A DNA stretch of 64,000 nt from CAYZGU01 sp964478165 (GTDB taxonomy: Bacteria; Poribacteria; WGA-4E; JAJDTR01). Numbering within the stretch: the first letter of the stretch is position 1; every line of letters starts with the position of its first letter. The position numbers and the translations under genes are program-made. The stretch covers positions 1-64,000 of the forward strand of contig CAYZGU010000027.1 in NCBI GenBank assembly GCA_964478165.1, written 5' to 3'. The notes beneath the pieces are model-generated. The model made no database searches and had not been told where the DNA came from. It was given only the letters and a program-made list of their open reading frames with translations. Of this stretch, positions 27,014 through 35,795 are shown piece by piece.

Positions 27014-28057
27014 ATGAACATAATTTGTACAGGCATTAGCTGTTCTGGAAGAAAAGAACTAATGGGAGATTTTCAAGCGCTTTGTCGTCAGAAAAACGTG
27101 CGGATTGGTTTTTTCAACGTTGGAGATTTTATGCGTCGAGCGGCGGCCGAGTCTGGTGTGCGTTTTACGGAAAAAGTTCTCGATTCTGACCCTGCTGTAC
27201 TTTCTTTAGCGCGACGGTCTGCATTTCACGAAATAATGAATCTTGCTTCCGACTACGACCACGTGTTCATCGGACTTCATTCCTGTTTCCGATGGAGAAG
27301 CAGGTTAATTGAGGGCTTCTCATTTCGCGATATCAAGAATCTACCCGCTGATGTGTTTGTGAATGTCGTTGATGACCTTGAAAGTATCGCGCAGCGTATG
27401 GAGTCAAACCCTCAATGGGCAGGCATGCGCCGTGAAGAGATTAATGTCTGGCTGGATGAAGAGGAATTTCTGACTAAACAGTTAGCGATTCTAAACGATA
27501 AACCTCACTATACAGTTGCACGACAACACGATGATGAGAATTTCTTTAATCTCCTGTTTTCCGAGAAGCAGAAGTTTTACCTAAGCTATCCCATTACGCT
27601 TCTCCGCGAAACTCCTGATGAGATTAATCAAATCCGAGCATTTGGATCGAATATGAGAAAGAGATTCATTGTGTTCGATCCGCTGTATATCAAGGACATG
27701 GAATTGATCCGCGCAGCGGAATCGTCTCCAAGTGAAAAACGCAAGATTGCGAATGGGGACGGAATCACGACCATTAGCAGCATTGATGACAACTTGAGCG
27801 AACAGATAAAGACGCGTACGATTTCGAGGGATTATCAGTTTATCCATCAGAGTGATTTCGTCGTTGTTCTTTACCCAACGGATAAACTCTCCCCGGGTGT
27901 TCTAAGTGAGATGAATTATGCGTCCCGGTACAATAAGCCTGTTTATGCTGTGTACTCACACACTCGTAGTCCGTTCTTTGAGAATCTGTGTGAGCATATT
28001 TTTGACAACATAGAGGAACTTGACGAATTCTTGGTGAGTAGAGAGAGCGACAAATAG
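27014..28057 (+). CDS. P-loop kinase-like domain fused to a nucleoside 2-deoxyribosyltransferase-like domain
   Basis: A 347-residue soluble protein with two apparent domains. Residues 1-180 begin beta-strand plus glycine loop (IICTGISCSGRKEL) like an adenylate-kinase or AAA-type P-loop, but GKT/S reads GRKE, so nucleotide binding is doubtful. Residues about 190-335 start with FYLSYPIT and hold DYQFIHQSDFVVVLYPT, then LSPGVLSEMNYASRYNKPVY. This resembles the Asp and Glu region of nucleoside 2-deoxyribosyltransferases and their relatives, which cleave N-glycosidic bonds. The strand-loop and Glu in SEMNYA look intact. The AAAGGA site before the ATG is good. It lies 61 bases before rimK on the same strand. 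Function is an inference; it could act in nucleotide salvage or signalling. Confidence 0.55.
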   Translation: MNIICTGISCSGRKELMGDFQALCRQKNVRIGFFNVGDFMRRAAAESGVRFTEKVLDSDPAVLSLARRSAFHEIMNLASDYDHVFIGLHSCFRWRSRLIEGFSFRDIKNLPADVFVNVVDDLESIAQRMESNPQWAGMRREEINVWLDEEEFLTKQLAILNDKPHYTVARQHDDENFFNLLFSEKQKFYLSYPITLLRETPDEINQIRAFGSNMRKRFIVFDPLYIKDMELIRAAESSPSEKRKIANGDGITTISSIDDNLSEQIKTRTISRDYQFIHQSDFVVVLYPTDKLSPGVLSEMNYASRYNKPVYAVYSHTRSPFFENLCEHIFDNIEELDEFLVSRESDK

Positions 28058-28118
28058 TAACTTCTTCCCGCTTTCAAAGAGGTTTGGGGCAACACCTTCC
28101 AGCGAATCCATCAACCAA

Positions 28119-29006
28119 ATGAAAATCGCCATTCTCTCACGCGGATCTCAAAACTATTCCACCCGCAGGCTGACCGAAGCAGCTTTGTCAGCAGGGCACA
28201 CGGCTCAGGTGTTAAACCCATTCGGGTTTAATTTGCAGATTGGAAGCACAGGGAAACGAATCTATTACAAGGGAGTTTCTGCTGAAGATTGCGATGTCGT
28301 TCTCCCTCGCCTCAGTGCTGCAACAGCCGTCTACGGAGGTGAGATTGTGACTCATTTTGAATGGATTCGAATTCCTGTGATTAACCGTGCGATTCCAATT
28401 GGCAATGCTCGAAACAAATTCCGAACTCTTCGCATTCTGGCGGAATGTGGTTTGCCGGTTCCACCAAGCCTCGCCACCGGTTCCACAGACTCTTTAGATC
28501 AGGCACTTGCCATGATTGGCGATTATCCTTTCATCATGAAGCCATTTGAAGGGACGCACGGGGACGCTCTTCTTTTGATGGACACACGCACATCACTTAG
28601 GTCTGCGACCGGTGCCATGTGCGATCTGCATCAGGATTATATCATTCAACCATTTATCAAGGAATCCGCTGGGAAGGACTTTCGTGTGTTGGTTGTGGGG
28701 GGTAGAGCTGTTGCGTCTATGAAGAGGATTGCTCAGGCTGGCGAGTTTAGATCCAATATCCACCGCGGTGCACGTGGTACTAGCGTGGAACTACCATCGG
28801 AATGCGTGGAAATAGCTATTCGGGCCGCTGGAATTATGGAACTAGAAGTGGCCGGTGTAGACCTTCTGCTTACACCTGAAGGCCCACTGGTACTAGAGGT
28901 TAATCCATCGCCTGGTCTGGAAGAAATTGAGACCGTGACGGGACTTCGAATAGCTGAAGAAATTATTGAATTTTCCGTCGAGTTTGCTGAGACAGAGAAA
29001 AAATGA
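28119..29006 (+). CDS. rimK: RimK-type ATP-grasp glutamate ligase
   Basis: A 295-residue ATP-grasp ligase. RimK adds glutamate residues to the C-terminus of ribosomal protein S6; relatives make other poly-amino-acid tails. The N-terminal MKIAILSRGSQNYSTRRL is characteristic. The ATP-grasp core is visible as FIMKPFEGTHGDALLLM, the DYIIQPFIKES and DFRVLVVGGRAV strands, and the metal site in GVDLLLTPEGPLVLEVNPSPG. The DKLSG-type additions of larger RimK forms are absent. It is flanked by the kinase/transferase-like fusion gene (61-base gap) and a glycosyltransferase gene (53-base gap). No strong ribosome site precedes the ATG. Specificity for S6 is inferred from overall likeness only. Confidence 0.8.
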   Translation: MKIAILSRGSQNYSTRRLTEAALSAGHTAQVLNPFGFNLQIGSTGKRIYYKGVSAEDCDVVLPRLSAATAVYGGEIVTHFEWIRIPVINRAIPIGNARNKFRTLRILAECGLPVPPSLATGSTDSLDQALAMIGDYPFIMKPFEGTHGDALLLMDTRTSLRSATGAMCDLHQDYIIQPFIKESAGKDFRVLVVGGRAVASMKRIAQAGEFRSNIHRGARGTSVELPSECVEIAIRAAGIMELEVAGVDLLLTPEGPLVLEVNPSPGLEEIETVTGLRIAEEIIEFSVEFAETEKK

Positions 29007-29059
29007 CTTGGTTCGAGGTCTCTTGACACGTGATTTGATAAATAATTGGATGGCTGAAT

Positions 29060-30226
29060 ATGCGCATTCTCATGTTTAACCATGAGTTTCCTCCGATTGG
29101 TGGTGGAAGTGGTTGGGTAAGCTACTTTCTCGGAAAACACTTTGCAGAAGCCGGACACGACGTGTGTCTTGTTACTTCCCAGTATGACAATCTCCCGAAG
29201 GATGAGGTGGTTGGGAGGATTCATGTTCATCGTGTACCCGCACTTCGCGGTAACAAAGATGTGTGCGGTGTCCACGAACTGCTTACCTATGCAATTAGCT
29301 CAACTCTACACGGGTTAAGTATCGTGCATCGATTTAAGCCCGAGATTATTCAGATTTTTTCTGGCATTCCGGCAGGAGGTGGAGGCTATCTGCTCAAAAA
29401 GTTTTTTAACTTGCCCTATGTGGTCTTTCTCAGTGGACGTGATGTGCCAAGTGTCGATCCGGATCCACCTTACTACCGCTGGATTTATGCGCTACTTCGT
29501 CCTGCCATTCGTGGTATCTGGCGGAATGCGGCGATGGTGGTGGCGTGCAGTGACGGATTGAGAAATTTGGCGCTGAAGACTGCACCAGAGGCGTCCATCA
29601 GTGTCATTCCAGATGGGTTAGATTTAGACCGTTTCTCTCCGGTGACCCGAGCCGTTTGCCCAGCACGCGTCCGAGTGTTAACAATTGGACGGCTAATTCC
29701 AAGGAAAGGCTTCCAGTTGTTGATTCAGGCGCTGTCCCAGGTAGTAGCGCGGACAAGTGTCGACTTCGAAATTGAGTTGGTGGGAGACGGCCCGTACGGT
29801 AAGATTCTACGAAAATTAGCGAAGGATTTGAAAGTGAGCCAAATGATTCGGTTCACAGGCTCTGTTTCGTATTCAGAACTACCGAAAAAATATTGTGAGG
29901 CGGATATTTTCGCACTCTGTTCCTTGGCGGAGGGAATGCCACTCGTCGTTCTTGAAGCCATGGGCACTGGTTTGCCAATTGTTGCTAGCAAAGTACAGGG
30001 AGTCGAAGACCTTGTAAAATCAGGGGTCAATGGTTCTCTCTTCTTGCCCGGTGATGTTGATGGATTAGCTGAATGCTTGGTGCAACTGATTAACGATGGC
30101 GGAGATCGTATCCGGATGGGTGCCGCCAGTATTGAGCTTGTACAGAAGTATGATTGGAGAAAAATCGCACAATCTTATTTGAGCATTTACCAAGAAATTC
30201 TGCACAAGAAGCAGAAGCGCAACTGA
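29060..30226 (+). CDS. Group 1 (GT4) glycosyltransferase
   Basis: A 388-residue retaining GT-B enzyme. The N-terminal domain begins FNHEFPPIGGGSGWVSYFL, a typical acceptor-side glycine loop. The C-terminal Glycos_transf_1 domain shows VLTIGRLIPRKGFQLLIQAL, LVGDGPYG and the ExxxxxxxE nucleotide-sugar site in EGMPLVVLEAMGTGLPIVAS. It probably adds a sugar to a lipid carrier or polysaccharide on the cytoplasmic side of the inner membrane. No other polysaccharide gene is adjacent, so the product is not predictable. Start ATG 29060 has a poor ribosome site but matches the family's N-terminus. Confidence 0.9.
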   Translation: MRILMFNHEFPPIGGGSGWVSYFLGKHFAEAGHDVCLVTSQYDNLPKDEVVGRIHVHRVPALRGNKDVCGVHELLTYAISSTLHGLSIVHRFKPEIIQIFSGIPAGGGGYLLKKFFNLPYVVFLSGRDVPSVDPDPPYYRWIYALLRPAIRGIWRNAAMVVACSDGLRNLALKTAPEASISVIPDGLDLDRFSPVTRAVCPARVRVLTIGRLIPRKGFQLLIQALSQVVARTSVDFEIELVGDGPYGKILRKLAKDLKVSQMIRFTGSVSYSELPKKYCEADIFALCSLAEGMPLVVLEAMGTGLPIVASKVQGVEDLVKSGVNGSLFLPGDVDGLAECLVQLINDGGDRIRMGAASIELVQKYDWRKIAQSYLSIYQEILHKKQKRN

Positions 30227-30307
30227 AACCGGGAGAACAATGCCACCAACGACCTCATAAGAGTTCGGGAAAATTAAGGAAGACGGATTCGCGTAGTTGC
30301 AGTAGGT

Positions 30308-31102
30308 CTATTGAGAATCCGTTTCCCTTGATTTTCCAAGAAGCTGCTCAAGTCTGCGGCGCACTCTAATCTTCCAAGACGCGTCCCCGTCGTCTTTGGT
30401 TGCTTTGTCACGCTGGTAGATGGGGATTTCACTGTCAATGTCAAATTGGGTCGCATTTTGAAGCACGCGCAGATTATGAACAGCCTCTTTAAAGTCAGGA
30501 TTGACTTTCAGCGCTTGCTTCCAGCTTGTCAATGCCGAATTTCGGTTGCCTTGTCTATAAAAAACACACCCCAACTTGTTGTACGCTTCAACCAGAGTTG
30601 GATCTATTGAGATTGCTAGCTTGAGAGATTCGATTGCTTTCTCTGGCTGATTTTGGCACGAGTATGCGTTTCCGAGGTTGTGGTGAAGTTCCGCAATGTC
30701 AGGATCTTTACTGGCAGCCGCCTCCCATTGAACGATGGCCTCGTCGTGTCGATTCTGTTCCCAACATTCAATCGCCCTATCATTATCGATCTTAGCTTGT
30801 TTGCTCATAAATCTTTTCGATGTGGTAAATCGGGTTCGTTTTCTCGCCGAAGTTTTACGACCGGCGAGCCATCGGTTGTATTCCTCTCGGGTTTGCGGGT
30901 CTATGAGAACGCTATAAGCTTCCTTAATTCGCTCCGTCTCTGACTGCACCAACCTCATTGACGTCTCGTCTAAATTTTGCAAATCGCGAGTACTATAGTC
31001 ACGCTTCTTTTTCTGCCAAGCCGCTTCAATCTCAAGCACTGTTGCATTCTGGTTGACACCTAAAGTCTGGTAATAGCTCCGAACTGCTTTGGAGATTTTC
31101 AT
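30308..31102 (-). CDS. J-like domain plus tetratricopeptide repeat protein
   Basis: A 264-residue protein. Residues about 9-80 look like a J domain (YYQTLGVNQNATVLEIEAAW, then ERIKEAYSVLIDPQTREEYN), but the loop that should carry HPD reads RDYSTRD. It is therefore unlikely to stimulate DnaK in the usual way. Residues about 105-225 form three to four TPR helices (AIECWEQNRHDEAIVQWEAA, ELHHNLGNAYSCQNQPEKAI, AYNKLGCVFYRQGNRNSAL) for protein binding. A basic linker (RKTSARKRTRF) joins the parts. The gene is convergent with the glycosyltransferase gene, with an 81-base gap. Function is unknown; an adaptor role is an inference. Confidence 0.75.
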   Translation of the reverse strand: MKISKAVRSYYQTLGVNQNATVLEIEAAWQKKKRDYSTRDLQNLDETSMRLVQSETERIKEAYSVLIDPQTREEYNRWLAGRKTSARKRTRFTTSKRFMSKQAKIDNDRAIECWEQNRHDEAIVQWEAAASKDPDIAELHHNLGNAYSCQNQPEKAIESLKLAISIDPTLVEAYNKLGCVFYRQGNRNSALTSWKQALKVNPDFKEAVHNLRVLQNATQFDIDSEIPIYQRDKATKDDGDASWKIRVRRRLEQLLGKSRETDSQ

Positions 31103-31663
31103 ATGCTAAAGACTAACCGTGGTTGGTTTGAGGTTAGTGACAGGAAAGGGAATCCAAGTCTTTACTATACCATATTATTTACTCGCCGTCAACCGCAAAT
31201 CTGGCATGATTCACCGAGGTCATGTTAAGGCCTTGAAATGCGAATAAGTATCTTAGATTTCAATTTTGAGAAAGGGTGATGATGCCTAAGGAATCATATT
31301 CCTATTGTCTAAAAGACAATCTAACAAGGGTATGGTAATAACCGATTCTAGCACATTGAGCACACGCGATTGGTGATGGACATGGTTCGTATGTGTTTGT
31401 GAATGGGATGAAACGTTGAGTACATCAAAGTCCAGAATTTTGCCTGAGTAATGCCACTACTATCTGGTCGATGCAGAGAAAATTCTACGAGGGCCAACTT
31501 TTGACTAAGAAAGAATGTTCAGAAGATCGGTTTGAAAAACGAAAGGTAGCTTACACATTCTAGGAAGATGTGTTTGTGTTTATTGGGGACATTTGATCCG
31601 GTAGTGCCTCGTCGATCTCGCTGTTGTCCAAATGTGAAAGATTTGAATAATCCCAAAAAACTC
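31103..31663. other. Intergenic stretch upstream of tRNA genes
   Basis: No gene is supported. A small hairpin with arms ATTGTCT/AGACAAT and an AAA loop lies at 31304-31320, without a T tract. The stretch ends at the tRNA promoter. Confidence 0.4.
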
Positions 31664-31692
31664 TTGACATCTACCTGCCTTTTTGGTATCAT
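31664..31692 (+). promoter_or_regulatory. Near-consensus sigma-70 promoter for the tRNA pair
   Basis: TTGACA (31664-31669), a 17-base spacer and TATCAT (31687-31692) lie 19 bases upstream of the tRNA-Phe gene. Box quality, spacing and distance are what a strong stable-RNA promoter would show. Confidence 0.8.
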
Positions 31693-31711
31693 TCTAGCCG
31701 CCCCATCTGGC

Positions 31712-31784
31712 GCCGAGGTAGCTCAGTCGGTAGAGCAGTGGACTGAAAATCCATGTGTCGGCAGTTCGATTCTGCCCCTCGGCA
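31712..31784 (+). tRNA. tRNA-Phe (anticodon GAA)
   Basis: A full cloverleaf can be drawn. The acceptor stem pairs GCCGAGG (31712-31718) with CCTCGGC (31777-31783), with discriminator A at 31784. The D stem is GCTC/GAGC. The anticodon stem is GTGGA/TCCAT with loop CTGAAAA, giving anticodon GAA at 31745-31747. The T stem is GGCAG/CTGCC with loop TTCGATT. The 3' CCA is not encoded. Confidence 0.97.
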
Positions 31785-31829
31785 TTCTACGCAACAATTC
31801 GTAATGCGATGAGGCGGTGTTCTTGATAG

Positions 31830-31902
31830 GCCGGTGTAGCTCAGGGGCTAGAGCGGCTGATTCGTAATCAGCAGGTCGGAGGTTCAAATCCTCTCACCGG
31901 CT
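31830..31902 (+). tRNA. tRNA-Thr (anticodon CGT)
   Basis: The acceptor stem pairs GCCGGTG (31830-31836) with CACCGGC (31895-31901), with discriminator T at 31902. The D stem is GCTC/GAGC. The anticodon stem is GCTGA/TCAGC with loop TTCGTAA, giving anticodon CGT at 31863-31865. The T stem is GGAGG/CCTCT with loop TTCAAAT. CCA is not encoded. It lies 45 bases after tRNA-Phe and probably shares its promoter. Confidence 0.96.
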
Positions 31903-32397
31903 TCATTCTCCCTTCCCGGGTTTTGTGTGTCCGTCTAGAAGAAGTTCCCATCACGAGTCGGTTGTTAGCCCTCATTCAGGATTGTCCCTTAATATCTTGC
32001 CTCAGTCTCTGGACCGCCAGTGCGTCTGAACTCAGTGCATTGTTCATGAAAGACGGCCTAGATTCCTTTCTCTTTGGAAGCGTCCAATCGGTGAGTATCT
32101 TCGGCGTTTGCTGACACAATGGAGAAGTTCTAGAAGTGTATTTAGGTTGTAGGTTCTGTCCTCGCGCTTGATTCCGAAGATATATTAGATGTCCATAATG
32201 AGAGTTTCTTCGTAGGCTATGAGGGATTCAGGCGATTTTCGGGTTAGTTTGCATTCAATGCATGGATTTAGTGAGTAGTCCAGAACACCAGCGTTCTAGT
32301 AACCACGATGTTCACTAGTACCCTCCTTAGACCGCAAGAACAGTATTTGAAACTTATTTCCTAGGGGCATGTTGTTCGCGCTGTCCGTTTGACAACT
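31903..32397. other. Intergenic stretch after tRNA genes
   Basis: No gene or clear terminator is visible. A short plus-strand frame at 31923-32114 has no ribosome site or recognisable content. Confidence 0.4.
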
Positions 32398-33489
32398 TTA
32401 CTGATTTTGTCTGTTCATCAGGTCTTGCTCAATGTTCTTGATCGTTGCAAGAGAGTCGGAGTTTGGTTCCAGTTTATACGCCATCTTATAGGCTTGCAGC
32501 GCCACCTCTTTTTCTTGCATGAAAACCAGGTTAATTTCGCCTATCTGTTTCCATGCATCAGTTTCGTGCGAGGAGATTTCGACGATGCGTTCGTAAATTT
32601 TCAGGGCTTTGTCGTACGGTCGTGTTTCAGCTTCGCGACCTGTCATTGCGGCGCGACGGTACAGTAAGCCAACCAGTTCGTCCCTTGCTTCTGTGAAGCT
32701 TGCGTCTTTCTCTATGGCTTCCTCTAGCATGAGCATAGCCTGTTCGTGCATCTGAGTGATGTTTGTAATTTCTCCATCGCTGAGATGTCGATCGATGAAG
32801 CGGTAGTTTTGCAGACTACGACGGTAGGTTCTGGATAATTGGAGGCGTGCTAGAAGACCGGTTGGCGCATTTTCAAATGGTAGCCTGGTTAGTTCAGGAT
32901 CGTTTGCGATTGCTTCTTTGTAATGGTGAATTGCCTCCTCATACTGCTGAGTTCCTTGATACATAATTCCTAGCAAATAATGTGCTTCGGGATTAGTTGG
33001 CTCTTTTTCAATCACGGCAAGGAACTCTTGGACTGCTAGCAAGGGGTTTCCATCAATACGCGCGAGTTTTCCACGTAGGAGGTGCACACTAACATGATTA
33101 ACTCGAAGCCTGGCTGCTTCTTCAAGACGCGCTCGAGCGTCTTTTATCCAATTGCTGTGAGCATAAATTTCGGCTACGCGCAGATTCGCATGTAGAAGGC
33201 TATCGGTCAATGTGCTTACGGCGCCGGCGCTGTCCAGTGACGGAGAATGAAACGCGCGTATCGCATCCCAATATGCGAGGGTTGCCCTGATTAGGTCTTG
33301 TTGTAGGAAGAATTGGTCGCCCTGACTGACAAATTCTTGTACTCGAAGGCTAGTAATTATGTCCGTTTGAGTCTGTGCACTATCCGTGTACACGACGATT
33401 AACAAAACAAACAAGATAACAATCGCTATCTCTACACAGAGTAACCGATGTTGAAATAATGTGCGGACTTTTAACTTGTTGACGATCAT
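32398..33489 (-). CDS. Membrane-anchored tetratricopeptide repeat protein
   Basis: A 363-residue protein with one N-terminal hydrophobic helix (about 18-36, VEIAIVILFVLLIVVY) acting as an anchor or uncleaved signal. TPR-like helices follow, for example NPEAHYLLGIMYQGTQQYEEAIHHY and DAWKQIGEINLVFMQEKEVAL (quoted in part). The repeats should lie in the periplasm and bind partner proteins. It follows dsbD by 54 bases on the same strand and is probably in the same transcript, hinting at a role near envelope protein folding or cytochrome assembly, where TPR proteins such as CcmH/NrfG occur. That link is an inference. Start is ATG 33489 with a weak AGAG site. Confidence 0.8.
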   Translation of the reverse strand: MIVNKLKVRTLFQHRLLCVEIAIVILFVLLIVVYTDSAQTQTDIITSLRVQEFVSQGDQFFLQQDLIRATLAYWDAIRAFHSPSLDSAGAVSTLTDSLLHANLRVAEIYAHSNWIKDARARLEEAARLRVNHVSVHLLRGKLARIDGNPLLAVQEFLAVIEKEPTNPEAHYLLGIMYQGTQQYEEAIHHYKEAIANDPELTRLPFENAPTGLLARLQLSRTYRRSLQNYRFIDRHLSDGEITNITQMHEQAMLMLEEAIEKDASFTEARDELVGLLYRRAAMTGREAETRPYDKALKIYERIVEISSHETDAWKQIGEINLVFMQEKEVALQAYKMAYKLEPNSDSLATIKNIEQDLMNRQNQ

Positions 33490-33543
33490 TTGATTGCTCT
33501 TTAGCTTGGATTAGAATTCGTCTGATGCTGTGGATTTCAGCGC

Positions 33544-35397
33544 TCAGCTTCGTTCCATTTTATCTAGAATCTCTAGGAATTCCTCAGGCCCCACGAATTT
33601 TTCGAGGCGCTTGAATGGTTTTCCTGTCGTATCGAGAAAAAGTACGACGGGTAAACCAACGATGCCATATTTTTCTTTTAGCTGCTCCACTTGTTCTGAA
33701 CTTCGGCTAAAATCCAGTTTGATTTTAACGAAATGTGACAATCTTGATGCAACTTTCGGTGCAGAGAAAGTGTATTTGTCAAGCTCTACGCAGGCACCAC
33801 ACCACGTGGCGTAGAAATCAATTATGACGGGTTGCTCGTTGTTGTGCGCAAGAGCTAGGCCTTGAGTCTCATCATGAATCCAATCCAGCTGATTCTCTAC
33901 AGCGGTGAATCCGCCGATGATTACATAAAGACCGGTGACTGCTGAGAGAATGCCGAATGACTTTCGAAATTGTGCTCGACGGGGTAAATCTCTAAACCGA
34001 TGAGTGAGGTGTCCGAGAAAGATGCCAACTAATACGAGAACAGCACCAATAAAAAACAACTGAAAGGAACTATCTAGAAACCGGCGCAGTGGTTCAACGA
34101 CCTCTTTTAGGAAATAGAGCGCCGTCGCGATGACTACAATCCCCAAGATGTTCTCTAATACATACATCCATGCGCCTGAACGCGGTAGGGAGCTTATTAT
34201 CCCTGAGAATGTGCCAATCACGATAAAGAGTAATCCCATTCCAAGGGCATAGGTCAGCATCAGCCAGAACCCGATAAAACTACTGCCGGTAGTAGCAACA
34301 TAGGAAAGCACCGCTCCCAATGCGGGGCCGGTACAGGGTGCAGCGATGATTCCCGCGACAGTCCCCATTGCGAAAGCTCCACCGAATCCTGTCCCGCCAA
34401 CAGTTTTCAACCTGTTTTGCACAACGTAAGATAAGCGAAACTCAAACACACCCAACAGAGACAACCCGAGTGCAATCAGAGTAGCACTGATAATACCGAC
34501 AACTAACGGATTCGCCATTAATTGACCAAAGACTGCGCCGGTTGATGCAACGACAACTCCTAGAACGGAGTACATCACGGCAATTCCGAGAACGTATGTA
34601 ACGGAAAGGAAAAAAGCCTTCGTGCGCCCTGCGGAAGCACTTGCGCCGAAGACGCTCACTGTAATTGGAATCAGTGGATAAACGCACGGTGTCAAGCTCG
34701 TTAAGATACCACCTACAAAGACGAATAGAAATGCCCAGAGATATCCTTTTGATAGGGCCTGGAGAAAATCCGAGGTTGCGCTTGTTGGTGGCGCGCTGCG
34801 GTCAGGGAGCGTACCGAACTGCAAGTTTTCAAAAATTGCATCGTTTATCCGCTGAACTGGTTGGTCATTTCCAACGACCTCTATTGGAATTGCGATGTCG
34901 ATGGTCACGGGTAACAGGCATTTTTCATTGCTACACGCTTGATAAATCAAGCTAAGTAAGAGATTCGTCTTTTGGATGTGAGCGCTGTCAGCCACCGTTG
35001 CCTGGAAGCCAATAATCGTTTGACGATGATACACAGGCGCCTTTCCGATTGAAGCAATATCGAGCTCCTCTCCTGCGGGATATATGACCTCACCGAATTT
35101 TAGGTCGGTGTGTTCGGACAAGATAACTTCCGTTGGGATTAAATTTTCTCCAGCAGGATTCGCATTTGCGTGCCATCCTTCTTCGAAGTTCATGATAATG
35201 GCAACTTGAAAGGTACTGGCGGATTGTACCGTGTCTACAGATAGGAGGGCATCTGTCTGGACAATCTCAAGGGCTCTACTCTGTTTCTCCCGTGCAGCGA
35301 ATTCTGATAACTGCCCGTGAGAGCTCAGTGCTCCAAGGTAGATTAAGCAGAGGGAGGTCAGCAAACGAAAAACAAAGAACATAGGTGTTCTGTTCAT
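33544..35397 (-). CDS. dsbD: Thiol:disulfide interchange protein DsbD
   Basis: Carries electrons from cytoplasmic thioredoxin across the inner membrane to periplasmic proteins. The 617-residue form has all three modules: a signal peptide, then a periplasmic alpha domain with the Cys155/Cys160 pair (IYQACSNEKC); a membrane domain of about eight helices with Cys238 in LTPCVYPLIP and a second Cys in AAPCTGPALG; and a thioredoxin-like C-terminal domain with Cys533-Gly-Ala-Cys536 (ATWCGAC). ATG 35397 is chosen because the signal peptide starts there and GGAGAA lies upstream; the frame is open 177 bases further. Together with the TPR gene it could serve cytochrome or secreted-protein maturation. 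Confidence 0.95.
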   Translation of the reverse strand: MNRTPMFFVFRLLTSLCLIYLGALSSHGQLSEFAAREKQSRALEIVQTDALLSVDTVQSASTFQVAIIMNFEEGWHANANPAGENLIPTEVILSEHTDLKFGEVIYPAGEELDIASIGKAPVYHRQTIIGFQATVADSAHIQKTNLLLSLIYQACSNEKCLLPVTIDIAIPIEVVGNDQPVQRINDAIFENLQFGTLPDRSAPPTSATSDFLQALSKGYLWAFLFVFVGGILTSLTPCVYPLIPITVSVFGASASAGRTKAFFLSVTYVLGIAVMYSVLGVVVASTGAVFGQLMANPLVVGIISATLIALGLSLLGVFEFRLSYVVQNRLKTVGGTGFGGAFAMGTVAGIIAAPCTGPALGAVLSYVATTGSSFIGFWLMLTYALGMGLLFIVIGTFSGIISSLPRSGAWMYVLENILGIVVIATALYFLKEVVEPLRRFLDSSFQLFFIGAVLVLVGIFLGHLTHRFRDLPRRAQFRKSFGILSAVTGLYVIIGGFTAVENQLDWIHDETQGLALAHNNEQPVIIDFYATWCGACVELDKYTFSAPKVASRLSHFVKIKLDFSRSSEQVEQLKEKYGIVGLPVVLFLDTTGKPFKRLEKFVGPEEFLEILDKMERS

Positions 35398-35795
35398 GTC
35401 AAGCGTTTCTCCGGTGAACACGTATCTTACGAGGTATCCAAAGTGTCTCCACGAATGGGTTGAAATCGGGAGGTCTGTTGGGATAGATCTTGAAAAATGA
35501 AATCCGGTTTTTCCGATTATGTTCAGCTTTACGAAAAAGCCTCGAAGATTGCGAAAGGAGGATTCCAACCGCAATTTGGGGATTTAAGACCACACTATAC
35601 AAGAGACCGTACATATCTGTTTGAAGAACCTTTGTCCTGTCGTCACACTTTACCATTTTCCTGAGTAAAATAAGCTTTTCGCTGATTCGTAACTAAAAAA
35701 ACAGATTCCAGACAACTTGGCACAACTCGCTAGGCTGGAAACCCCATGCTTAAATTGGGTACCCAAGTAGATTCCACTTTTTCTCTCTTGACGCT
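35398..35795. other. Intergenic stretch between glcE and dsbD
   Basis: No gene is supported. A 12-base palindrome TTGGGTACCCAA lies at 35755-35766, shortly beyond the glcE stop codon. No clear T tract or promoter pair was found. Confidence 0.35.

Noticed and set aside
31568..31804. 78-codon frame over the tRNA-Phe gene
   Set aside because: It runs through the tRNA and its promoter; the tRNA cloverleaf is unambiguous.
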